A DNA stretch of 64,000 nt, from NCBI GenBank assembly GCA_030144725.1, contig JASKMD010000018.1:736096-800095 (forward strand). Direction: 5' to 3'. Source of the DNA: Haematococcus lacustris. Lineage: Eukaryota; Chlorophyta; Chlorophyceae; Chlamydomonadales; Haematococcaceae. The notes below the pieces were generated by a model. The model saw only the letters and a program-made list of their open reading frames with translations. It did not search any database and had not been told where the DNA came from. Of this stretch, positions 37,857 through 47,406 are shown in pieces. A program made the translations under genes and the position numbers. Numbering within the stretch: the first letter of the stretch is position 1; every line of letters starts with the position of its first letter.

Positions 37857-38433
37857 GCTGTGGCATGCGCCTGCTGCACTGCTGCACACAGCCTGGCAGA
37901 TGAGGGGATGGAGGGATGCGGTACCACACATCCACCATACCTTTACCCCGACGCTCTGACCTCGACCCTCTGCCAACACGCCCTTCTCCCCCTGCTGGTA
38001 TTACCCCTTTTGCCGGCCTGATCAGCCAGCTGGTCCCACCACCCCATGCCCACCCAGCACTTCATAACGCAGTGTTGTTGGTGTGTGGCGCTGTGGCGGC
38101 TGTGCAGGCTGGTTGTGGTGCTGGACCTCAGCTACAGCCAGTTCCCCCACAAGACCACGGTGGACACTGGCAGGGAGCTGGTGGACGCCAGCATTGTCAA
38201 TGTGGCCTGCACCAGGTGCCAGGGTACAGGGGTGGTGGTGGTGCTAGTGTCCAGGGCTGGTGATGGTGCCAGACTTGAATGGGGGAGGGTGGGGGAGGGT
38301 GGCAAGGGCTGAAGAGAAAGAAAGAAAGAACTATTCTCCTAAGGGAGCGTGACTGGACTTCTTTATTGGCTCCGTTTCCAAATTGGCCGCCCTAGCCCAA
38401 ATTGGCCGCCGTAGCATTGGGAACAATTCTGAG

Positions 38434-38505
38434 GTGGTGGATCGGTCTCACGATCTCTCGATCGTAGGTATGACCCTTGACCAACTGAGCCACTAGACGC
38501 ACGAT
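38434..38505 (-). ncRNA. tRNA-derived sequence (SINE-like or tRNA pseudogene)
   Basis: On the minus strand, TGGCTCAGTTGG matches the Pol III A-box. About 35 bases on, a hairpin (ACGATC/GATCGT) is followed by GAGACCGATCC, a degenerate B-box. The usual GGTTC is lost and no 3' acceptor stem pairs with the 5' end, so it is not a functional tRNA. It lies in intron 12 of helicase copy 2 next to a duplicated ATTGGCCGCC motif (38383-38410). Confidence 0.4.
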
Positions 38506-39107
38506 GGGGCGGGACGTGGCAAGGGCTGAAGGGGTTGGGTGGCAGGGTTGGGGCTAGGCGGCAACAGCTCCGCTGGGTTGTTTGACCTCATGAGTCTGTA
38601 CACCCAGCAGCTGACCAACACACCTGCGTGGTGGTGGTGGTGGTGGTGGTGTTAGGATTCAAGGGTGGTGATGGTGCCAAGGGGGATGCCGCTGTGTCAT
38701 GCTCAACACCCTGGTCTCAGATCAACGCTGCTCTGCTCTCTGCAGTGGTGGGAGGTGGCAAGCTGATGTGGTTCATCTTGGCGCCACAATGCCTGCCCAC
38801 CACCCAAACGGCCTGCCCACCCCTTGCTCCTGATCAGACCAAGTATAGCCTGACTCTACCTTCACTGAACTGGCTACCCCACACGCTCAGCAGCCCCCTG
38901 CCTTCCCCACCCCACCCCACCCCTTGCCTCACTGATGCCCAGGAGTGAGCGTTACCTGGCAGTGGGCGTGCCTGCCTCTGGCGCCAGCTTCTACCTCAAC
39001 CCTGCCTTGCCTGGTGGCAAAGCCTTTGAGCCTGACCTGCCCGTGGTGGCCAGTTGGCAGGCTGAACAGCTGCCAGAACATTCGTTTTTCAGGTGGGGGG
39101 CAAGTAC

Positions 39108-39655
39108 TGGGGGGCGGGGGCGGGGGCGGGGGCGGGGGCGGGGGCGGGGGCGGGGGCGGGGGCGGGGGCGGGGGCGGGGGCGGGGGCGGGGGCGGGGGCG
39201 GGGGCGGGGGCGGGGGCGGGGGCGGGGGCGGGGGCGGGGGCGGGGGCGGGGGCGGGGGCGGGGGCGGGGGCGGGGGCGGGGGCGGGGGCGGGGCGGGGCG
39301 GGGCGGGGCGGGGCGGGGCGGGGCGGGGCGGGGCGGGGCGGGGCGGGGCGGGGCGGGGCGGGGCGGGGCGGGGCGGGGCGGGGCGGGGCGGGGCGGGGCG
39401 GGGCGGGGCGGGGCGGGGCGGGGCGGGGCGGGGCGGGGGCGGGGCGGGGCGGGGCGGGGCGGGGGCGGGGCGGGGCGGGGCGGGGCGGGGGCGGGGCGGG
39501 GCGGGGCGGGGCGGGGCGGGGCGGGGCGGGGCGGGGCGGGGCGGGGCGGGGCGGGGCGGGGCGGGGCGGGGCGGGGCGGGGCGGGGCGGGGCGGGGCGGG
39601 GCGGGGGCGGGGGCGGGGCGGGGCGGGGCGGGGCGGGGCGGGGCGGGGCGGGGCG
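39108..39655 (+). repeat. (GGGGGC)n then (GGGGC)n array in intron 13 of helicase copy 2
   Basis: About 30 hexamers (to ~39290), then about 72 pentamers with a few reversions to the hexamer (~39436, 39462, 39490, 39605, 39611). It starts about 15 bases after the donor at 39093, the same place as the GGGGCA array of copy 1. Exon 14 should lie just beyond but could not be identified. Confidence 0.95.
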
Positions 39656-41065
39656 GGCGGCCAGACGAGCTTCAACTCGACAAGCCCCGCCCTACTCCGA
39701 AGTCAGGACGCAGCAAGCTTACCCTTTTCGTGGGTGCTCTGGGCGGTGATGCTAGTTGTGGTGCCTTCCAAAGCAGTCGAGCAGTTGAGGAAAACTGTTT
39801 GACAGTGACTCCTCTGTCATGTGATGTGCCGTGCATGCTAGATTCAAGCTAGGCGCATTTGACTGCTGCTGGTGGCTATTGAGCTGTCTCTAGTGCTCTC
39901 AGCAGGGCACGGCATGGCATACGCAGCAGGGCACAGTAGAAGCATGTGGTCGGCGTGCGGATGGTCAGCTTGTTGTCAGGGCAGGGCAGGGCGGGGCGGG
40001 CAGGGCAGGGCACCTGGTTAGCCAGCCTCACCTACAGGGTTACAGCCAAGACGTTGCCCATCGGAGTTTAGGGTCCCCATGACTGGGTGCTGCGTCCAGG
40101 TGTGGGGGTAGCTAGGACTAGAACCCCGTACCTGTCGCCACTGCCTGTGTGGCCTGTGGTGGTGGCGGTGCCTCAGGTGTCGACTGACATTGCCCATGGG
40201 TTTGAGCACCCCACTGATCTATACCCAGAGTGAGTGGGAGGCGAGCTGTTCCCAAAGAGGGTCGCAGGCTGTTGGGCAAGTCTGCTTCCTCATGCCTCTT
40301 AGTCCTGGCCGCTCGACCATGTTGCCCTTGACTTGCCGCTTCTTGTCTGCTCAGCCAGCAACCTCTGCAGGCTGGCCAGTCCTATGCACATGTGTGGGCA
40401 ACCACAGTGCACCTACCCTGCAGCTCCCCACCACCTCACCTATGCAGTCACTCCTGAGCCACCCACTGCCCTTCTGCCTGACCACTCCTTCCTGCATGCA
40501 GGCTAGTATCGGGCACTTGTATGGGCAGCTTGTACTCGCTCCTTATCCCTGCCTTGCCACCGGCCTGTGGCTGTGCCTATGGCTTGCCAGCGGCCCTCAG
40601 ACCTACCCTCCGGTGTCATCAGCCAGCCACCACTGTCACTCCCTCACCCCGCAGGCTGTTCAAGCGCACAAGCATCCACAGGCACCAGTTTGGCACCCCA
40701 TTCAACTTCAAATGCGACTTCAGCCTGCCCCCATCAGCCTCTGGAGATGGACCGCCCTCCGACACAGTTGCTGACACCCTGGGTTAGTGTTGCTGCCCCT
40801 GTTGCTGTGCCCCTGCTGCTGGCTCAGTGTGCTGCCGATTTGGGCTGCTCCCCCTGCTGCTATCCCTACCCACCACTGCTGCCCCTGCCTTGCCTGCTTG
40901 GTATAGAGGCAGCACCTGCAGTGATTGGTTGCACATGGCCAACCTGCTGCTGGAGCGGCTGCACTGCCAGCGTGTGGGGGACATGGCTGGGCTGCGGGCC
41001 AAGTTTGACTACCTGACCAAGACCCAGCAGCACCACTACACCTCCTCTGAGCTGCTCAATGTCAG

Positions 41066-42774
41066 GTGTGGATATGATGAGGTTTTGATAGTGGTCGCTG
41101 CTCATTGCCTCAGTAGGCTTTGAACCCCACAACCATGTATCTAAAACAGTATAGACAGGGCCGAGATGTTGTGAGACTTGTTTTTGCATACCGTAGTCTC
41201 CCTGTTGATTCATTATCATATGATCAAAATCAAAATCATATGATCCGTTGTGGCCTCAAAAACCTCGCTCATACAGTCGTGTTGCGTGTTGTTGCAGCCA
41301 CCCATGCTGTTACCTTGGCCTTGGCTGCCCGTGTGTAAATGGTCGCCTCCCCCCTTGACATGGTTGCCAGACTGGTTGTCACCCTTGCCTGTCCTGTGAC
41401 CCCAGCCTTTCCCCCACCCTGGCCCGGCCTGGCCCGCATGCTCGCACGGCTCGCAGATGGGCTGACTTTTAGCAGGATGCCACCAGTTCTCATGCGCCTT
41501 GCCGGTGCGTGATGGGCGATGCCGCGGGGTTGCGGCCCTGGGAAGGCCCAAAGTTAGACAATTGTTTGACTACATCCCGAAGGACAAAAACATTATGTTA
41601 TTTACTCTTTTCCGAAAAGGCGAGGCCGAGGCCCTAGCGCGGGGCAGCTCAGACCGAAGCCAGTGGTTACGGAGCGTAGCGAAGTACAGATAGGACCGGG
41701 ATGTGGGATATTCAGTATTGTGTCATGGTGGAATATTGTGGGATAACGCGAGTATTGTGGAATGATATCCTTGGTGCAGATCAATTCTTACATGCGAGCC
41801 ACAGCGTAACAGAAAGCACCATTGGAGGGTCCTGGTAGTTTGAATAGCAGTCTTGTGGAGGCCGTTGTTGTGGCTTTCAAGCTGTGACCCTCCCCCGTGC
41901 GTTGCCGTCTTGGTGCTGTGGGCTTGCGTGTGGCAGTTGTGGCACGGTGCTGCGCGCTTGAGGGTGGGTACCTGCTGCCACCTTGTTGGGTGACCAGGTG
42001 AAGGGTGGGAGGATACCCGGTACTTGCCATGGCTGGGAGTGTGGTTTGGCTAAGATGATCCTGTGATAATAAGGTTATTTAACAACAAGTCGCGCCTTGA
42101 CACCGTAGCAATGGCCTTGTGGGTCGCCAGGCTTAGTGTTGTTGACTTCATCGTCAGCAATTGAACAACAATGGCTGTGTCACAGTGGCTGTTTCAAAAT
42201 GCCATGTGCTGGCATGCGGGCAATGTGACCCAGCCAGCACAGAGCCCACAACACCAGCACTGAGCATCGAGCACTGAGCACTGAAACAGTTAGGGCAGGA
42301 GGGCAGGAGCAGAGCCACTGAGCAGGCACGTCTGTGTCCAGCATGTGTTGATGAGCACGGAGCACTGAGCATGGAGCACTGAGCATGGAGCACTGAGAAT
42401 GGAGCATGGAGCACGAGAACAGTGTCAGGGGCGCTGCCTTTGCTACACCGGTGGCAGGTTTGACCGAGCTCGGTAGGCTGCCCCACTGCCTCTGCTCCTC
42501 TGCCCCTCTGCCCCACTACCCCGGCTGCCATTGCTGCATTGCTGCTTAACCTGCGAAAGCTGCTAAAGCTCAATGGAATCTCGGAAGTCTGCATGAAGTC
42601 CTGTGTGCTCATTTGCCACAACGCTCTTGGGATGAGGGTTGCGCAGCCCTGCTCCTTACTGTTCACCTAGCCCCCTGCCCGCTAGGCTGTGCTGATGAGC
42701 TGGATGGCGACTGCCACAATGGGTGAGTGCGGGAAGGGTGTGTGCCCCTCCCTCCTGCCTGATAATGCTTGCAG
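41066..42774. other. Expanded intron 17 of helicase copy 2, probable insertion
   Basis: 1.7 kb against 247 bases in copy 1. Holds a duplicated ATCATATGAT palindrome (41217-41244), AT-rich repeats of GATATT/GGAATATTGTGG (41705-41765) and a degenerate 13-mer repeat GAGCACTGAGCAT (42245-42415). No supported coding sequence. Confidence 0.45.
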
Positions 42775-44995
42775 TGCGGACCAGAGGTTAAACGACTTGG
42801 TGGCGCAGGGCTCGCAACAGCGAGGAGTGGAGGGACGTGTTGCAGGCTGCCAAGGCCGCAAAACGTCAGCCAGGTACGGCCTATGATCTGGAGTGAGGTA
42901 TCTCCAGTGTGCACACCATGTCCATCACCATTTCCTATCCTAAGGTCATCACATGGGATGAAGACTGAGACATGCCAGCATTATGAGCCAGCCAACAAGG
43001 TTTGATAGGGTTCAGGCCTTTTCCTTGGCTTCATTAGGATAGGGGAGGTGGTCAGAGAGCTCTGTGGCCTATGATGGCTATGTCGCTTTGCCACGTGCCA
43101 GGTTGCAGGCTTTAAGTATGGGTTCTGGGGTGGAGTGTGACTCAGGTGAGACACTGTAGATGACACTGTAGATGACACTCTTTGCATGCGATATGGCTGA
43201 GACGCAAGAGGTGCAGGATGTTCGTGCTGGTGCTGCAGTTGCTGGCCAACCTCGCTACCACAGACCCCTAAGCAAGGAGGTGAAAGATGAGGTGCAACAG
43301 CTGATCGACCAAGAAGCCCCAAAGTAAGGACCATTGCTCCTCTCTCCATCCCCATCTCCCTAACCCTGCTCCCATCACGGTCAGTCAACTCATCCATTGC
43401 TTCAGTTGGGGTGGGTGCTCCTTTTATGAGGTTCAATCGAGCCTAGCCACATGGCCATGTGGTTCCTACACCGCCCACCCCATCCAATCTTGTGTGGAGC
43501 GCCCCTGTTCAAGTCCTGCCGGGGCACCTATTTCTCAAGCCCTGCTTGTTGGGAGCTGCAGGTACATCCTGCCGCCCTACTGCAGCACAGACTCCTTCCA
43601 GGCCAGCGTGGAAGACTACCTGTCTGACAAGCCCTGTGAGGACCTGCATCCCAGCAGCATGTGGCACATGGCAGTTGCCGAGCAGCTGCTGCACCAGGAG
43701 CTGCGGCGGCCAGTGCTGGACCTGTGAGTGTGCCTCACCTACCTCAACGAAAGTGTGAAGAACAATGTGTGCCGACATACTGTTGCCCCTCTTGTGTGTC
43801 ATAGGTCATCATTTTGATCACTCATTACATGGATACCATGCCGCCTGCTCCGTCCGTGATGCCCACCAGGTGCTGGGATCTCCTTGGCAAGGAGAGCTGG
43901 CAGAGCCTGATGTTCAATGCAACCAAGCTCTTGGACATGCTGCATGATGAGGCTGGCTTGGGATCGGGTGGGAGTGACATGGTCACACCTACTTTGATCT
44001 TCAATTGCAACTTGTCGTTGTTGGCTATCAATGATAGTATTGGGGCATCAATGCGCACAGCGACATCATCAGCCCACGGGCCAAGCACCTGATCGAGATC
44101 AAGACGCCCATGGTGAGTCACAATGACACGGTGGCCTCCCACTTGCTGTTTATGACATGCATGCATGCCACCAGATGATGAGCCACCCCTCATGCATCAC
44201 CACACCCAAGCCATTGGGGGCATGCCGGTACGAGGGGCATGCCGCTAAGATGGGCACGCCGACCGGCATTATGGGTAGCTGACTATGACCACTTGCCACG
44301 CTGCGGAGGATGCCTCTGTGCACAAAGTGAGCCACCAGCTGCTGCCACTTGTGTGCTGCTGCTGCTGCTCCTGTTGCCTAGCCCCTTGGCCAGGCCTGTC
44401 AGCCATAGAAGGCAGTGCAAAGAGTCCAGTGGTGAGGAAGACCAAGGCAGATCTGGCGCCAAGAATGCGACCTAGTATGCGTCAGCCATAGCAGGGGTTC
44501 AGAGACAGCTGCCCTACCATGTACGCCATGAGAAGCCACTGCTAGGTTGAACCAATGGCTGCGAGCTTGGCGGTCCTGGGTAAGTCCTATGCATAGAGTT
44601 TGTATGACTTCAACTAGTAGGTCACAACAGCATACCACACGGCCCACATGGCCTGCTTTCAGGGCCTGCCGGCTGCCTGGTGTGCTGCAGCATCGGCCCG
44701 GTGCAGCCACTGAGCTGCAGCACCGCCTGCTGCTTCGCCCAGCTGTGGCTAACAACAGCTGCCTTGCCCTGGTGCCATACCATGCATGCTCTATGCTCGT
44801 ATTTTTTGTTTGTCTGTTCGTGTTTGTGCTGTTCGCATGTGTTGTTCGCATGTTCGCATACTTGCATACTTTGCAATGCTCCTGCTGTGCAGAACCCTTT
44901 TAAGCGGGATGGCGGCGGGGTAGGGAAAGCCTCGGTCAAGAACGAGAACCCGTGGTGGATTCAGGTGTGCTGCCCGCTGGACACCCACCAGCCCT

Positions 44996-45078
44996 CATGC
45001 TATGCCCATGCTATGCCCATGCTATGCCCATGCTCATGCTATGCCCATGCTATGCCCATGCTTTGCCCATGCTATGCC
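44996..45078 (+). repeat. 11-bp tandem repeat (CATGCTATGCC) in intron 22 of helicase copy 2
   Basis: About seven imperfect units directly after the donor at 44965. Confidence 0.8.
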
Positions 45079-45183
45079 ATGCCACCAGTCTTGACCATCC
45101 TGTCTCCGGCAATAGCCAGCTCCTTTGCCTCCTTCCCTTGGTTGCCATGTTGCGTCATACTACTTTCCTTGACTTTCCCTTGC

Positions 45184-45815
45184 ATATTTGAGGTATAGGG
45201 AAAAACATAGGCGTCAATATTTTTCCATAACTCGGGTCAGTTTACCAAGGCCGCAAAGTGCTAGCAGCCAGATCCGCGTGTTCCACAAGTGAGGCGCAAG
45301 TCGCAAGTGTGCTAGTTGCATGTATGGCTTGCACATCGCAACGAGTTATTCAAAAACAACTTCCTACCGCTACTGATGCAACCTCAACGTAGCCAATGCG
45401 ACGCTACGCGATAGCTTATCGAACATATTGCCAGGCTGGCATGTCTACTTATCAGTGCCAGGCTGGCATGTTGACTAGAAGCTACGTCTTTCGTCGTTTT
45501 TTAGGTCGGAGTAAGCCGCTTAGGAGAGGGATGAGGTTATAGGCTAGTTGAGGCAGTCGATATGTGTCGACCGGCAACGCATAATGGTCGAGCGGCAAAG
45601 CATAATGATCAAGCGGCAAAGCATAATGGTCGAGCGGCAAAGTGCACTTTTTGATAATTGTCGAGCGGCAATTGATAATTGTCGAGCGGCAAAGTACTAT
45701 TCTCGCAATCAGTATCGGGAAGCGTTTACAGAGCGGCTATATTAAGAAGGGTTGGTGAAAGCGTTGGTCAACGGGAGAGTGGGGCGGTTACGGGATATAG
45801 GGGAACCTCAAATAT
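45184..45815. mobile_element. Putative ~630-bp non-autonomous insertion in intron 22 of helicase copy 2
   Basis: Bounded by an inverted ATATTTGAGGT (45184 on +, 45805-45815 on -). The homologous intron of copy 1 is only 183 bases. Inside are tandem ~20-bp units GTCGAGCGGCAAAGCATAAT (45580-45690). No coding capacity and no certain target-site duplication. It could be a MITE or simply an expanded intron segment. Confidence 0.35.
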
Positions 45816-46694
45816 ACTAGATAACCGCCTTGACCTCGCGCATTATGCGAACTAATGGTCTCGTCCTCGGCTCTACTACCATACATCCCTCGGCTGCGCC
45901 TCGGGATGTATGTCAGCGCCACCTCGGCCTCGGCCATTATTTTCGCATAATGCTCTCGGACCGCCAATTATCTACTACATAGCAGCCAGATGGTGGCCTC
46001 CACAGAGCAACTCCTTTCATCATGCCTTGCCTTGCTCTCCCGCAGGCCCTGACGTACGCAGTGCTGTGCCCTGTGAGCATTCCCGTGCACAAGGTGTCCG
46101 TGGTCAACCTGACAGCTGGAGAGATGTTCTCCCTCAACGTGCTGAACACGGAGCATCCCTGCCCAGAGGGCATATCTGTCCCCATGCGCATGGCTGTGCT
46201 GAAGAAAATCTTTGTCAAGTGAGTGCATGGGGGAATGTGTTGGAGAGGCAGGGTCAAATGTACCACATCCGTCCACCGGGGTCCTACAAGCTCCACAGTT
46301 GTGAGCTTCCAAGGTGCATGCTACACATGAGGGCGGCTACAGGTGCAGATGTCTTGGCATAAGAGGCATAGGACAGAAACTAGCCTGAACAGACCTGAAC
46401 AGCACCCATGTTGACCATTGTTCTGGTGTGGGCCATTGTGTGTTGTTGCCTGTCTTGTAGGAACAAGTTCAGTGTCAAGATGATGAAGCTCCTGTTCGCT
46501 AAGGCACTCGAGCGGTACAGTGCAAATGCGGATGATGCTGGTGGTGGCAACGCTGAGGCCGAGGATGACGAGGCTGTGGATTAAGCGCATGGGGAGCACG
46601 AAGGTTATTACCGCAGCAGCCCCGTCCGGAGTATGTGCCGCCTTTGGGTACAAAAGCCTGGTACATTAGTGGACCATTTGCCTGCAGCAACCTT

Positions 46695-46838
46695 CACTCG
46701 CGCCGATTAAGGCCGGAAGTCGCCTACGTCATTTCTTCCCGGGAGGCATACTGCAGATAGCCCCAGGAAAGGCCGACTCATCGCCGTTGTAATCGTTGAA
46801 AAACTCAAAGTTGCTGCGATGTTATAACTATTTGAAAA
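46695..46838 (+). repeat. Left terminal inverted repeat of the CACTA-like complex
   Basis: Pairs with 61371-61513 in inverted orientation; differences are a 7-base block near position 27 and about eight scattered changes. It contains GCAGATAGCCCC and GGCCGACTCATCGCC, also recognisable near 53765-53800. It contains a TGTAA (46788) that could serve as poly(A) signal for the adjacent helicase gene. Confidence 0.8.
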
Positions 46839-46849
46839 GTTACCCAAAC

Positions 46850-47237
46850 CTGTACAGGGTCCTACCGACCCTATACAGGGTCCTGGGTCACAGGGTCCTG
46901 CCGCACGGCTACAGGGTCCTACGACACACGTCTACAGGGTTCTGCCGCACGGCTACAGGGTCCTGCGACACGCGTCTACAGGGTCCTGCCGCACGGCTAC
47001 AGGGTCCTGCGGCACACGTCTTCAGGGTTCTGCCGCACGCCTACAGGGTCCTGCGACACACGGCTACAGGGTCCTGCCGCACGCCTACAGGGTCATGCGA
47101 CACACGTCTACAGGGTCCTGCCGCACGGCTACAGGGTCCTGCGACACACGGCTACAGGGTCCTGCCGCACGCCTACAGGGTCCTGCGACACACGTCTACA
47201 GGGTCCTGCCGCACGGCTACAGGGTCCTACAGGTCAC
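46850..47237 (+). repeat. Left subterminal tandem array (CTACAGGGTCCTGC core)
   Basis: About 18 units of 21-23 bp alternating GCCGCACGG/GCGACACACGT linkers between ACAGGGTCCT cores. Inverted relative to the array at 60834-61366. Any frame over it is an artefact. Confidence 0.85.
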
Positions 47238-47406
47238 ACCGCTAGGTAGCTAAGGCATTCTATCACTAGTTGCTGATGGTGTGTCAGTGCCAGCAGGAGC
47301 AACATGATAGTGACGCAGCCCCAGCAACCACAGAACAAGAACAGCATTACGAGCATCTATTCTGTCATCCGTCCTTACTAGGTGCAGCACCGTGATCGAT
47401 GTATGA

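Larger units (their letters stand above)
24294..46584 (+). pseudogene. SF1 helicase-PD-(D/E)XK nuclease, copy 2, frame-disrupted
   Basis: Exons by homology to copy 1: 24294-24441, 24641-24768, 25074-25193, 25861-25964, 26611-26710, 27325-27387, 27572-27720, 28082-28265, 28565-28700, 29793-29844, 29970-30068, 38108-38215, 38943-39092, (exon 14 not found), 40072-40229, 40655-40782, 40907-41065, 42775-42873, 43239-43323, 43562-43723, 43870-44112, 44893-44964, 46046-46218, 46461-46584. Exons 2-13 have the same lengths as in copy 1, and helicase motifs AGSGKT, DEMQD, SVHGDKG and VNVACTR are intact. Exon 17 has +2 nt, exon 18 has -2 nt, and exon 21 loses frame in a GGGG run just before the nuclease SDII...IEIK motif. 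Unless these are sequencing errors or are bypassed by splicing, no full-length product is made. The N-terminus is again basic (MQLRRATPLGAVLLTRGV), but the ~870-nt disordered segment of copy 1 exon 1 is absent. The span ends with TAA. Confidence 0.75.

Noticed and set aside
38929..39852. Gly-rich and Pro-rich frames over the GGGGC array
   Set aside because: Only the first ~150 bases (38943-39092) are a true helicase exon; the rest is intronic repeat.
46796..47245. 149-residue open frame (YRVLPH repeats)
   Set aside because: It is the translation of the subterminal tandem array.
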